A program made the position numbers and the translations under genes. Positions 1 through 12,639 of a stretch of DNA of 62,000 nt are shown one piece after another. The stretch is taken from assembly GCA_009760855.2 (NCBI GenBank), contig WPIO01000003.1, forward strand, positions 975,001-1,037,000, written 5' to 3'. A model generated the notes under the pieces. That model saw nothing but the letters and a program-made list of their open reading frames with translations. It was not told the origin of the DNA and did not search any database. Source of the stretch: Cristatella mucedo. Taxonomy: Eukaryota; Bryozoa; Phylactolaemata; Cristatellidae. Each line of letters begins with the position of its first letter. Within the stretch, counting starts at the first letter, position 1.

Positions 1-3000
1 AGCTATAGGTATTTCGTAACGCAAGTCGGGAGTGAGTTCCAGACCTTGGGAGCATACGAACTAAAGGCACGGTCTCTAAAAGATTTGAGGCTTATATGAG
101 GTATAGGTAAACAATGAGATCTCAAAAAGCGAGCGGTGTTGTGCTTAGCCTGGTGGGAAAGTAGATCCGATAAGTAGGCTGAAGCTAAAGAATGAAGAAA
201 CCTAAACGTGGGTGATGAAACCTTGAAGTCCGCGCGTTTTTTACTGAGAGTCAGTGCAGGTCGGCAAGAAGTTGTGCGACGTGACTACTGCAATGCACAC
301 GACAGGCAGACATAGCTGCAGAGTTTTGCACCAGCTGTAAGCTTCTGATTGCACATGCCGAAAAACCAGCAAGCAACGAGTTACGAAGTAAAGACGGTAT
401 GGCACAAACGTATGGGCCAAGTTAGATGTAGTATTCCTGTCTAAACAGGCCTGAATATTTTAGTTAGGTTATTTAGCTGAAACTAAGCATACTTGATTGT
501 GGAATTGTTGTTGTCCAACGAAAGGTTTCTTTTGTTTGGAACGTGAGATCTAAAAGTTGAGCTTATTCAACAGGACATATGCTAATAGAGCCGATTTCAA
601 GCGTTAACATTTCCAATTTCTCAAACACACATGTTTTCCAATAGCTAGTAAGTTAGTTTGATCATCGTTCAATTTAAGAAAATTCGCTGCCATCCGCGTG
701 TGTATGGCATCAGTACATGCATCAAGGAAGTTAAAAGAATTCAGCTTGCTCAAGGACTGGGAGAAATCAAAACAATGGAACAATTGAGTGTCATCTGAGT
801 ACAAGTGAAGGCCTAGATTGCAATCACATCGGCAGGAGGGAGAATAGAAACCTTGAAAAGAACCGGACCTATCACGGTGCCCTGAGGTACCGTATTTTAC
901 AGACGTACCTCGGATGATCTTTGTCCATTCACGTCAATATTCTGGAGTCTCCCACTGATATACTGAAGAATTGCAGAGCAGTGCCATTGATGCCCAGGCG
1001 AGATGAGAGGTGCTCTAGTAGAACTTGGTGATCGATAGTATCAAAAGATGCCAAAAGATCGAGCTAAACAAGCAGAGATAGCCTACCCACGTATGCTTTT
1101 CCAATTAGGTTGTTGTCCACCACAAGCAATGCTGACTCTGTTGATGTAATAGCTCTAAAATCAGACTGGGACTTACAAGCAAGGCTTCAAGTCTTAATAA
1201 ATGAGTTCAGCTTATCAGCCACGACTCGTTTCAGCGTCTTTGATATGAACGGTAGTAGAGAGACTTGGCGAAGGTTGCTCTAGTTCACTTGGTCTAATGC
1301 TGCTTTTTTGAGTCGTCGCCTTATTTCAGTCTTTTTAAAAGTTTCTAAGACATGTCCTGAGGCTAAAGAGCTACTAATGATGCTAGCGAAGCATGGCAGC
1401 AGCAGATGTGTGCATCGTAGAAGCTGGACCATGGGCATCGGTTCTAGAGGACGAGTTGTTTTCTTTAGTTGGAATATGAGCTTAAGAACGAGGTGGCCTC
1501 CTTAAATGTAGACATTTAGGTATATGTAATTTAAGGATACAATTCCAGGGTGGTTGCTGCCACCCTAGTGGAGGGGGGCTCTGTGATTGTGTCTATCTTG
1601 TCGATAGAAAACCTAGAGAAGCGATCAGCCGATCATCACAAGGATCATTAGGTGAGAATGTGGAAATGAAAGGACATGGAAGTGGGTAAAAAGATGGCAT
1701 CGTAGACGTCAGTATTTTCGTGTTGTGCATCTGTAAAGCAACTATGCTTTCATAGAAGCTATACTTTGCCTTCGCTAGAATCGATTTTCGCGATTTGAAA
1801 TGGTACTGTTTGCTCGTCGATGGACAGTAAGTCCTGACCTTCCGTATGTTTTTTAAGTTGACCTTAAGGAGACCTAGCTAATCTGACTCCTGCCGTAAAC
1901 CATATGTCGTCTAGTCGAAGGCCTAGAGTGCGCTTAGTCAGAGGTGCAAACTCGACTAGTATGTCCGCTTGTGTCGTGCTGTAGCAATCTACCAATGATG
2001 ATAGGCTAAAAGTAGGAATAATCGGCACAAGGCTACGATACAGAGATTCTCCTGCAGCCAGATTTGATGTTGAGGGTCTTGAAGTTACGCGATTCTGAGT
2101 TGATTTAAGGCGGGGAGGACTCATCTTGTAGACTGAGTAAGATATACATGCGCTCATCTAATCAGAATTTGGAAATGTTAGCGTGCAATTTTAGGAGAAA
2201 ATCTAGATGATTATTTGAGCCTTGATGACAGCAGGGACATGCACATGAGCCACAAGAGACATCGAGCCAGTCATAGCACACATTTTGGCTCTGAAGGCAT
2301 GAAGGCGTCAGATAAGTTGTTGAAATGAACGTTGAAATCCTTCATCACGTTGCAGGATCAATTTCTTGCAAACAATCGAATTAGATAAGAAAAATCTTAA
2401 ATAATAGATGTGCTTATGCTTGCTGACACTGTGCATGCTGCCACTAACCACATTTGCATGCTGACCCTGTGCATGTCACCCCTAACCATATTATTCATTT
2501 TGTTTGTTTTTCAAGTATGATTTTACTTACTATTCTATTGCATATCACTTTGCAACAAATGTAAAGCGCCTAGAAAGAGATTAATTTCTCCGAGGGCGCT
2601 TTATCAAGTGCAATATTATTATTATTATTATTAAATAAAGAAGGACTTGATACTTTGGGGTCGATAGACTAATGCCACTGTTGATAACTCGTTGGCGGGT
2701 GAACTCGAAGCAGTATAATCGAAGCACTGCATCGGGGGTACTGAAAACGGCTTGAAATTGAAGTAAGAGCGTGTAAAAATACCGAATTCACCTTCAGCTT
2801 ATAGGATTGTGAAAAAAGGAGAAGCTGGTCGCGGTTGCTAATGTAGAGCCGTTTACCAATTTTACAAAAGTTTCAAAGTTTTAGCAGGTCAAGCGCTTTT
2901 TCAGAAATGAGGTCTGCTATTAAAGCGGGTTTATTGCATATTGATCATGGATTTCAAAGACAAACGATAAGTTGGCCGCCACAATTATAGAAGGTCTGAT

Positions 3001-3320
3001 TAACACTGATTTAGATCAATTCACAGCAAGTCTTGTGGGAGAAAGTGCTGAGTGATTTGAGACAGTGGTGCTTGGAATACCAAACGAGTTGGTACTCAAC
3101 TCGTAGGTCCCGCCATACAAGCGGAATCTCGGCTTCCGGTCCGCATCGGCCGCATCGGGGTACTTTTCCTTTCTTCATGCATAACTCAGGAGTCTTAGAA
3201 GGATTAAAGACATTAAGAAATGCATTTGAACTACGATAACGAAGTGATAATGGGTACACGCGATCGTAGCTGACAAGCATGTTACTAGACGGTGGCGTAT
3301 TTAACGTCACCACTGGTTTG
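1..3320 (-). mobile_element. LINE-A copy 1: decayed CR1/L2-group non-LTR retrotransposon, 3' end outside window
   Basis: Read on the minus strand, this is one LINE in order. A leader resembling the start of CR1-like ORF2 proteins is at about 3313-3011 (motif LSLRYRSSN). The endonuclease start is at about 2950-2880 (ALIADLISEKALDLL) and an endonuclease core motif at about 2345-2295 (DFNVHF). The linker is at 2157-1864. The reverse transcriptase follows, with an LDLLASFDTIDH motif near 1090-1040 and the catalytic box as YSDDTQL at about 804-780. The C-terminal domain (HITPL region) lies below 600. Frames change several times and stops are present, so it is dead. Its 3' UTR would lie left of base 1. 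The 1-600 part is clearly similar to 41040-41640. The order and motifs are seen; the CR1/L2 group assignment comes from family knowledge. Confidence 0.85.
2395..2640 (+). mobile_element. LINE-A 3' UTR and tail, inserted inside LINE-A copy 1
   Basis: This plus-strand piece carries the family's 3' UTR signature (cactaaccacatttgcatgc, then gaccctgtgcatg). It then has the terminal block starting aaagcgcctagaaagagatt and ending in an (ATT)n microsatellite at about 2620-2633. It splits the minus-strand endonuclease of copy 1, whose motifs resume on both sides, so it is a later, 5'-truncated insertion of the same family. The bases TAAAGCGCC and GGCGCTTTA form a perfect 9-bp stem. Confidence 0.85.
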
Positions 3321-3833
3321 GTGTAGCCAGTTGAAAGCGGTAAGCGCTTTATTGTTCGTATGCAGGCAGGTTTTTATTGCTACGGTAGAGCAACGAACAG
3401 ATAAGCTTGGAACAGGTCTTAGCTTGATCAACTTAGCGTATACTATGTTCTCAAAACTTGAGTTTTAGGAAGATAATTCGGCCGTTGTCTAGAAACGCTA
3501 TTAGTATTTGGTATCATGAGGCGAGCAATCTGTCGCTGGTGGAAGGGGAGTTATCTCTCAATGTAGTGGTATGATGTCTTTGAACATTGATCAACATTTG
3601 CCACTACCCGAACTATTAAATGTCTGACGGTCATTACGTTGGAAACCTTGGGATTTTATTCATACTTTCTTAGCCGAAGATTAAAAGTGGCCATGTACTA
3701 CTATATTAGTTATTCATGTTGTTCGTTTACGTTTTAATTGTGAAACCGCAAGCTCTTAAGTTATAGCAACTTAGTTCTTTACAAGTAAAACGTATGTAAA
3801 ATTCAGCTGATATAATCAAGCTTGTATTTTTAG

Positions 3834-3977
3834 TCGATGGCATTTGCAACAGTTTACCGGTCGGCAATATAGTTATTGGAATTAACTCCATACCTTGTTC
3901 TGGTTCAAACGTTGGAGCCTTCTCAACTGGATTTTATGTTGGTCGCAGCATGTGGATTCAAGAGATTTATAGCCAAG
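3834..3977 (+). CDS. CTHRC1-like C-terminal domain, single exon (partial gene or relic)
   Basis: After an acceptor (gtatttttag, ending at 3833) the frame reads VDGICNSLPVGNIVIG, then CSGSNVGAFSTGFYVGRSMW and IQEI. This follows the family pattern at the end of CTHRC1: V-[ED]-G-x-C, a cysteine followed by a glycine-rich loop, TGW-like, then S-x-x-[IVL]-x-[ED]-E. CTHRC1 is a secreted matrix glycoprotein linked to collagen and Wnt signalling. The exon enters in phase 1, as do the equivalent exons near 34242 and 42220. I placed the end at a possible donor (aag|gtatga); without splicing the frame stays open to 4168. No upstream partner exon is visible, and LINE-A copy 1 begins just upstream. The TGW tryptophan is replaced by F. 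It may be a remnant. Confidence 0.6.
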
Positions 3978-4169
3978 GTATGAAATTAACAAGATATAAC
4001 TTTGCCTTTATTTCTTTTCATTGGTTCAGAGTGACACTTTCGCCTGGCTATGGCTCTCAAAGTGGTATTGCACCAGAATCACAAATGTCAACATGTCAGG
4101 TCGCTCGTAACTCTGCTGACCTGGGACTATTCGAACCTAAGTACTTTTGCTTGTGCTTACTCTATTAGA

Positions 4170-5720
4170 TTTAGTTGCTGCACTCGACGCATGAGATTAG
4201 GTCCTTTTAATCGCCTAGTGACAGACACAGGCATCCTCGTGAGACAACTGGGTGTAGATTCAGCAAAATGATTACACGAAGATCCATTAAGTATAGGTTA
4301 TTTTGTCAATTCGGATGATTAGTTTATTCATCTGTACTCTACAAATGTGGCTGATGCAATCGAAAACGACATGGCTTTCACTTATGCGCTGGCTATATTT
4401 AGCACTACTGATTATTTTAACTGTCACACAGTTGTGCAGAATCCGCCACAATAAAAAGCTAGCAGCTTACATAAACGACGTTCATTCATGGATTGCCAGT
4501 AGCCTCCTAAAGCATGAAGACTAAAATTCAAGCGAATAGGCAAAGTCGGACTCAGTTTCTGCGTCACTGCTCAAGAACAATAATCTTAAGACCATTTCTT
4601 CTAATATCACTGCCTTGACGCTTATCGGCAATCTGGATAAAGAATTCTGAAATTATATATTTAGTTGATTTGACACAATGCCTATAATCTCGGTTCGCCT
4701 AATTTCAGCAGAGGAAAAATTACGAAAATAAAGTTCTGTTTATATAGGTGTTGGAAATCCGGAACGTTTGCCTATTTGTGAACCTCCGTCTAGACTCTTG
4801 CAATTTCCATTATTCCAACCTCTCTGCGTGCAATCCTAATCGTCTAAAACTGCTTCCAAACTCATTAAGCGATATAGTCTGCCTTCAAAGCTGTATCTTT
4901 CAAATCAATTATGCCATATGCATAGCAATGAAAGCGCATATTTCCTTTGTATCGCATTGCTCGAGGTGGGAGTATAAATTGCGAACTAAAATCACCCTAC
5001 AACCGAATCCTATGTTAATCCATGTATTCGAAAGCTCATTTGATTACGTTCGCCTGTAAATTAGCTCTGGCAATCACCCGCTGAGTTGGGACGTTTATAA
5101 TTTTGTCACAGTATTAGAAATACCAAGCAATTAATAGAAGCAGATAACGAATTTAGTGATCAACGGTGTCGAAATCCTCTCAGAGATTAGCCACAAAAAA
5201 CAGTGCCTATCCAAGATTCCTGAGAAGGACATTGACCGGTGGCTGCCAAGTTGACTGTGGAGTAGGATTAGGAAATTATTACATAGTCACTGAAGGAAAG
5301 CAGTTCTAATTACATAAAAATTAAAAATCTACCGGTCTTCCAAAAATATGAATTGCAAATGTTCTCCAAATAGTTTTAAAAGATCGCTTAGTATCATAAA
5401 AAGACATTCCATAATTAGAAGTGTCATTCACGGTCAAGCAGTTAGTCGATTTCAGAGAGGTTCAGATCTAAGCTAACACGTAACGGAATTCATATAATGA
5501 TGTTTAACGTAAGCTGATTTAAGTCAATTTGTATCTCTACAAAGCAAATTGGCAGAGTGGTTGAAACGTTGATGATTCTTACATAGCGCACTTAAAGACT
5601 CCGCTGCCTATGTGCATTCCAATGGGATTCATCTCTAGAATCAAAGGGAAAGTGATTAAAATCGCCTTATCCAGAGGGTTGTAGCAGATGAGAGACAAGA
5701 AGGATTGCTGGCTTAAATTT
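4170..5720. other. Unassigned AT-rich DNA
   Basis: I see no recognisable gene, repeat family or RNA here. A 103-codon open frame at 4748-5059 shows no domain, signal peptide or repeat that I recognise and is probably chance. Confidence 0.5.
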
Positions 5721-5726
5721 GTGAAT

Positions 5727-5875
5727 GAAAGCTCATTTGTATAATGCCAGATGAGCTTTCATGGCAGTCACGACCACTTGCACCGGGCATCAAATGATTG
5801 TCCACTGCGGGAATCGAGCCTACGACATTGGTCATAAAGAGTGAGCAATTTGTCTCTAGGCTGAGACCAAGAGGC
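5727..5875 (-). mobile_element. SINE-B copy (tRNA-headed)
   Basis: Reverse-complemented, it has a tRNA-like head with a B-box-like ggctcgattccc. A body near caagtggtcgtgactgccat follows, then an end near attatacaaatgag. The same order of blocks occurs at 13723-13867 and 27128-27280. A 10-bp inverted repeat (gaaagctcat / atgagctttc) sits at the 3' end, at 5727-5762. Family membership is by eye. Confidence 0.6.
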
Positions 5876-5879
5876 AAGC

Positions 5880-6425
5880 ATAGAAGTGCTCAGAACTGCA
5901 AAACGTTGTACCGCTTCAGTAGCAAAAAATGGCTTGCTGCGCTATCAGTTTTTTAAAGAAGCTAAACATATTTAAGCAGCTCTAAAATAATGCACTTAAA
6001 TGTTACTACATAATAATGGGTGCCCTATATATTTTTTAATATTTCAGAATTTCACAACGAGGCCTCGAAAAATACAGCCATTTCCATTGTTTCCTATGAG
6101 TAGCACTTGAATATAAGGAGTAAATCTGCACAATAATTCAGGTAGTTGACTTGAGACAGAGTTGCACGTAACTCTGATGTAAATAGGTTAGAAATCTTGC
6201 AAAAATAAATCCTTAGTTTTAAGCCTAATAGATTACTTAGAGAGTCGAGGTTTTCGGCATTATATTGTAAGCAGGAAATGAAGACCTGAGTTTTACATAT
6301 ACACTTTCTCAGTTTCAATGCGTTCAAGTTGGTTCGTAGTGGAAACTCACTGCTGCCCTGCTGCAACAACCAAAAATAAAAAAATAAATATGATGTTATA
6401 TAGTTATGCAGTTATGCTCTATGCA
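5880..6425. other. Unassigned AT-rich DNA
   Basis: No supported feature. A 91-codon minus-strand frame at 6094-6369 matches nothing I know. Confidence 0.45.
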
Positions 6426-6429
6426 GTTA

Positions 6430-6548
6430 TTGAACCAGTGTCCAACATAGTCACAAGAGCCGGTATCATAGGTCATCATTGAAACCAGAGCTTGCCCACT
6501 AACGTGAGTCCTTAACCTGGCTGGACCAAAGCGAATGACTCTAGGATA
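6430..6548 (-). mobile_element. SINE-A copy, strongly decayed head
   Basis: The reverse complement begins tttggtccagccaggttaag and continues with a tgggcaagctctgg block. This parallels the tRNA-like heads at 31711-31640 (tttggtccagcggttaagg) and 50426-50500. The B box has largely eroded and no tail is clear. Confidence 0.45.
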
Positions 6549-6549
6549 T

Positions 6550-8720
6550 CACGAATTGTATACAAACCAACTGAAGCAACTGTCATTCACGTTCATTATT
6601 TAAGTGTCTTGAAGTGAATGCTAAACTGCCACAAAGAATATTTGACGAAATCGGCACGGCATTACACAGGTGGAAGACGAACGCACGCCAACAAAAGTGT
6701 ACTAAGCTAGCCTCAGCAGCAAATAAGCTCATAACAGAAGGGCACAACTACAAATTTATTTTTAAGCATAAAGTTTAACTGATCAATATGGTTTTTTGTC
6801 ATCAAAATCAATTACTATAATACCAAGAATAAATAAATATTTTCTTTAACAGCTTTGTGGAAGTAGCTCTAATATGTCAAGTTTAGTCTCGCCTTAATAA
6901 CTCAATTGCTGTTACGTGGCAATTTTTATAAACATGTTTTAGTGACATTGAATAACTAATACCTCAGTATGTAACGGTTGGCTCAAGTCAAAATATTCTC
7001 GCCTTTATTGATGCCTGGTGGCACTGATGCCAGCATGCTGAATAGTCCTGGTGGACGACTGTCTTCGATAAATCGCAAAAACTATCTTTAGTTTTTTAAA
7101 CTGTATTAGGTTGTATTAACTCTTTCTATATAACTAAACCATTTTAAAGTATATTTGAAAGCTTGCATGCATAAAAATGTTATTCTAGTTGTATTTTTTA
7201 TTTATTTATTCATGTAAAATTCTTAAATATTGAGTATCTTTTAAGAAAGTATTCTTTCAAAGTTTTTTTGCAGCATTTTTGGTAGTTTTTGGCCCACTCA
7301 CCTACGTCGGGCTATGTCAGTCTTGAATGATGCTTAAATCTCTCGGTTCCTTATGCATTTCTTGTTAGATCATTATCTATTACTCTGAAAGTTGGCCATT
7401 CTGTAATTCCTTCGAATAATAGATTTAGGCTCCTGTCAGTATTACGTTCCCACATGGCCCTAGATGGTGTAGGCAATACTGCTGCGAGTCGCCGTGATCA
7501 TACCGTCTCGAAGCTGCTCATCTGACGGGACAGTGATACACTGTATTGACTCGCTTTTGGTAATTCGACTTAGTTTACTGCTCTTACGGATTGGGCCGGG
7601 TGTCTAGCTAAAGCAACTGCTGCCACTTGCTCCTAGCCAGTGAGAGAATTTACGACTCTGGAGAACCACGGAGGTGGGAACGAAAGGCGGGGCCTGCCTA
7701 ACATCATTGGTCTCAACAGAACGTTTTTCTCTTGCAGTTTGTATTCCGAATCTACAGCTTATTTAAGAACAAATCCAAGCTGTCTCGGCTAGCATTTGCC
7801 TTCCTTGGTTTTAGCATGTTGGTGACCTATTCGGCATTTAAGTTAGACTAAATGACTTAACTGTGATCCATGTCCAGTCTTCAGAGAACCATCAGAATGT
7901 TCATATGTTAATTCTAGCCCGCTATAGGTGACTTACTTCGGCGGGATGTTGGAGAAGGCAAAGAGGGCATTCAGATGAAGGACCACGTCTGCCGATATAG
8001 TTTTTATGCCTCGCACCTTACAAAACCCATTGAGGTAGTGTAATGTATTCCAAATCTAGTGACCATCGATATAAATGTTAACAAAATAATTTCCCATTTC
8101 TTACCGCCATCATTACTTAGTGTAAAGCTGTCTTTCAACTGTCAGGGCTTGACCGCTTTCTTCGGTGCTCGGCTAAGAAGTTTCCGGAGTGTGCAGGTCA
8201 ATAGAGACTGATCGTTTTTACCGATGACTTTTATGATCGTGCACTGATAAAAAAAGAGCCACAGAATAAACAAATTCAATCAATTCTTTTTATGGTTATG
8301 TTGAGATCTTTTCGGCATAGGCAAATGCTAATGTCGAATGGTTCACATGCTTGCCGCTGTATAGCAGGCAAGCACTACTTGCGTTTAATGGCTGATCCTC
8401 CCTAAGGCCCCCTTTTTCGTCGGGTTAGAATGTGCTAGAACATGTGTGTCCGACAGCATGTCTATGATCTGCTTAGTGAAAATTTGGCACTTCTGGTTCA
8501 GGACTATTTGGTATGCAAAATACCAAGCACTCCTAGTGGTTTTAGTTCCATGAAGCTCAGCCATAAAACAACTAAGGCATTGCATCGTGCCCTTGATCTA
8601 GTGAATGCTGAAGAGCCAGCAGAAAGCATATAGCTAAATACTTTCACCTTCTCTAAGTCTCTGATATAGGCCAGAGAATAAGCAACCGAATAACGCACGC
8701 GTCCTGCTATGTGGAGCTGT
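6550..8720. other. Unassigned intergenic DNA
   Basis: This is AT-rich up to about 7260 and closer to average after that. I found no coding frame with a recognisable motif and no complete repeat. Confidence 0.45.
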
Positions 8721-8722
8721 AT

Positions 8723-8790
8723 CTTTGTCTCAAGATCTGATCAGAGGTACAGACTTCTTTGTCTCAAGATGTTAGCAGAGGTACAGACCA
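8723..8790. repeat. 34-bp tandem duplication
   Basis: The block ctttgtctcaagat...cagaggtacagac occurs twice head to tail, starting at 8723 and 8757, with a few differences. Confidence 0.8.
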
Positions 8791-8879
8791 CTGCGTCCGG
8801 ATTTCACAGAAGCCGTATGGAAGCCCATAGAATATTCTGCTGAGGTTTACAGGTAGCCATTGATGATTCTAGCACTAGT

Positions 8880-9713
8880 ATTCGAATGTCTAAAGCTGAG
8901 ACTGGGGGATGAGACTACAGTTTGCATTAAACTTGTGATCATGGGGGGGGGGTGGCTTCGGGGCAGTGTTCGGGAGGTTAACGAGAAAAAGCGCACTTGC
9001 GGTGCAGCATGCAGTGATAACAAGTGACGCAAGTCCAAGCTGCACGAGAGGCAGCTCATTATGCCAAGAACATGGCGGCATGCAAGCCATTAGAGCTACC
9101 TTGAGCTGCTGGTTCAGTCGCTCTACCACGCCGTAAGCGGCTGGGTGGTATTCAGTAGTATTTATATTACGTATTCCCAAGGCCCTAATGAGTTAAACCC
9201 ACTGAAACGACGAGAATTGTCCTCCGCGGTAGGAAGCCGGAAATACAGGGAAGCCGGCTCCTGATATTCAACCTATAAAAAACACTTGTGCGTCGGTGGA
9301 CGCGAAAAGGTTGGCCAGAAAAATTGTTTCAGGCCACCGCGAGAAACTTTCAAAACCATGAGTAGGCATGTAGTGCCATCAGAGTGCGGTATAGGTCCAA
9401 CGAGGTTGACGCGAACAAGGCTTAATCTACGTGACCGGTTGGGGAACTGCCCAACTGGCGTCGAGTTTTGCATAGTTACCTTGGTGCGTTGGCAAGCTAT
9501 GCAGGTGCGGGCCAAAGAGCGAAGATGTAAATTCTTATTAGGCCAGACGAAGGGCAAAGCAATCAGGCGTAGGGTATCTCGTATTCCTAAGTGTGGCAAT
9601 AAGTGCAGTTTGGCGAAGAATCGTCGACCGAAGGCGGTAAATGCGTATGGGTGATCATGGCCAGTAGAGTGCTCACATGAAATGGTTCCCTCCGATAATG
9701 GTATTGGCACCAC
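8880..9713 (-). pseudogene. Ty3/Gypsy-type LTR-retrotransposon integrase, decayed
   Basis: The minus frame from 9713 has an H..H / C..C zinc-binding region (LLPHLGIR, then ARTCIACQRTKV). The start of the integrase core follows (VNLVGPIPHSDG). After a frame change near 9273 it resumes through an RGGQF segment and then INTTEYHPAAYGVVERL at 9180-8890. These are the hallmarks of Ty3/Gypsy integrases. The catalytic glutamate (VVER) is kept. The aspartate expected just before RGGQF is a tyrosine codon, there is an in-frame stop shortly after it, and the core lacks the end of the normal domain. I found no LTRs, protease or reverse transcriptase next to it, so this is an isolated dead fragment. The G run at 8943-8952 lies inside the frame. 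Confidence 0.8.
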
Positions 9714-9719
9714 TTGAAG

Positions 9720-12630
9720 GTGTACGGAAGTAGGTAGCGAAGTGAGAAATTCAAAATATTATACAGCAGCGAGCTTGCTGTAATCGATAGGACAATTTTT
9801 ATATAGGATAACTACTATTTGTGACTGTCCGCGTTAGTGTGGTGCTCTGAAGGTTTAAGTGCAAAAGCTCAGATGCAGTGCAGCTTGAACCGATAGCCTG
9901 GGACTGGAGAACCTCCCCACAAGACTGTTTTGTTGTATTTCAAGCTAGCTTCTCTCACTCCGTGCAATGCCAGCTCTAGCGGACAGGGCAGTCGAACACG
10001 CCGGCTCATGGCAGCCGGCAGTGAACGAGAGCAACACAGGCAGAACAGGGTCTGGTGACGGCGTGATAATTCATAAATCTCTCCGCCCAATCGCATCTAA
10101 TCAATCGAACCCAAATGAAGGTTAACGTGGACTTGTAATTAAAAATCTCTGATGGCTCATGTGCCGGAGCAGGTACCAACATACTTGAGTCTGAAAAATG
10201 ACTAGAAATAATGGCTGGACGAAGCTGGACGAAGTATATAATGGCCACAAAGCTATAAAAAACTAAAGTTAACTCAGAAATGGTAGAAGATAAGCTCCTG
10301 TCACATTCCACCAGGACTATGAAGCTGCTTTAGTCGATGCAGACGCACCGGACTCAATCATCCTGGTTAAGGGCCTTGTAATTAAACTTCATGATTACAT
10401 CAGAAACATGCAATGTTGGATCTTTCTCGGTGTGAGCTACTGTTTAAATTTCGTTCACTCTAAACAATTCTGCAGGAAATGGAGACCAAGCATTTTTTGC
10501 CGGTCTTGCACGGTGCAATGTAGGCAAGTTACAATGAAAGAACCCATCTAAAGCATATTTTGAGGTGCAGAGATTTGTGTCGCAAAAAGTACATGCAAGC
10601 AAGTTTATTTTGTGGTCCAGCTAAAAGAACTGAATCGAGAATAGATTTTAGAGGAATTATATCCCTTAAGTTAAGCTTACTAAGTAAGTTCTTTAAGATC
10701 GCAGTAATAGCAATCAAATTCCTCTACCTCTGCTAGCTATTCTCCGTAAATGATGATTGGACGATGGGATGCTAGATCTGAGATCTCTGCGACATTATCT
10801 ATTTAAATTTAGTCTTGATTGATTAAATAACTCTAAAAGTATCTGTATGTCTTAACATATTAGCACGAGAGGCTGTGTAATGCTTCGTGCAAGGAGGCCA
10901 AATCTCAGATCTAAGAATTTGGCAAAAGCTTTACTAACATGTGGGGCGTACAAAGTTATCTTGATTCCTGCTCATTGCTGGATGGATGCATTACCTAGCA
11001 ATAAACCATGAGGGGATTTTTAGGTGCCATGCAGTGCTGGCATTATGACTTGATAATCATCTACCTGCAATAAATATTGCAATCCCCATTATTGCAATTC
11101 TAAAGAAAATCAAGTTTAAACTTACGGTATTAGTAATCCTCCGGGAAACATACGGTAGGCACACTGCGGCTTGTCGATATGAATTTAGAAATTGTAAATT
11201 TCTCTCATGTATTACTGCTCGCTCTTTGAAAGGTGACTAGATCTTCTAGAAACTTTCCATCCCACTACTTTGCGTTGACTGAAATTTTTTTTAAACAGCA
11301 ATCAGAGGCACTTTAAACTTATCTTAGTTCCGAAAAATGTTTTTGTCGTGAAAGGTGGGAACGATTAGGCCAACCTTAGACCACCGGTCTTGTGGTATTT
11401 CCACTGTTTTTCTAAAGCTGAGAATTTTTATTCGGTTTAAAAGGTACCGTTTGCATTGTAGTGCGAGTGGTACAGCCGAGACCATATGCATTCAATTTAC
11501 GAATTTCAAGCTGCAATTTTATATTTATCAGCAAGTTGCAATCCGATAATTGCTGTAACTGAAAATCGAAAATTATTTCTGTTGGGTGATATTTGATCAC
11601 TTTCAATCTAGAAGATGTTTCCAAACCTACTTTACAATTATTATTTCATTTAAATGAGCGTTTACGTTGAAATTAACCAGATTCTAAAAAATATCTCTCA
11701 TATGACGCTGGCTACCTTTCGTTCCTCTGAGGACCGTATTTGCAAATGAGAGGTGTGAGCAATTCAAAGTACCCTTATTAAAACCAAAACAGATATGATA
11801 TGTATGTACGCATGTCCATCCATAGAAAGTGTGAAAGTCACAGTTCACAATTACGTCACCATTGGTAGTTAGGTTTAGCCGGTTGTGCAGCTGATCAAAT
11901 ATTGCTATAGGAAATTACCGCCCGCGTAAGTTCCATAATACAGATCGGCTATTCTCAGGGTTTATCACCAGTAAAAAGTATTTTTCAAGGTTTCATACAG
12001 ACTGTTTGTGATTTAATGGAAATTCACATCTAGCTGTGACTTTGCTTTTGCTTTCAGCAATATTTCGAACCATCTCCCCGTGCTAACCTAATTTCTTTAT
12101 AATATAACTTCTTGTATTCCTCAGGTATACTTGCTGGGATAGCGTATGAGCTGGCCTGGAATTCGCTGCTGAAAAAATTAAGACCTGCTTAGCCTATCGT
12201 GTGATATCCCCGTCGCTTTAGTCAGTAATCGCTGACAGGCCTTCTTCAAAGGGTCAGTAGGAACTTCCTTACATCCTGTATTCGCCCAACCAACCACTCG
12301 AATAAAGAACCTATGAACGTAAAATGTAAAGCACCAATTAGCATTTCTCGTGGTAGTATCTTACTTAACTTGCCTCAGGATTATGTGAATCGTCCAACCA
12401 TTGGCTGTTCCATAGTCTCCAACTATTTTTGGCTAGGCAACTGTCGCCCCAGCTGCATGCTGCATAGAATGCAGGCCACTTAATAAGCGTCCAGCACTCA
12501 ATATTTTACATGAGAGTGCTAAGTCACCTCTTAATGAACTACTTTCCGTCACCTGCAGTTGCAGTCAAAATTAAAATGCTAAACACACTCACTGCAATAC
12601 CCACTACTTCTATTCAAGTGCAGGTAGGAA
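9720..12630. other. Unassigned intergenic DNA
   Basis: If the integrase element continued upstream on the minus strand, its protease and reverse transcriptase would lie here. I could not recognise either. Short frames at 9869-10096 and 10006-10311 show no motifs. The rest is AT-rich with no supported feature. Confidence 0.4.
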
Positions 12631-12639
12631 TTTTGAGCT

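Noticed and set aside
3033-3239. Plus-strand 68-codon gene
   Set aside because: It is the antisense of the minus-strand LINE-A leader region.
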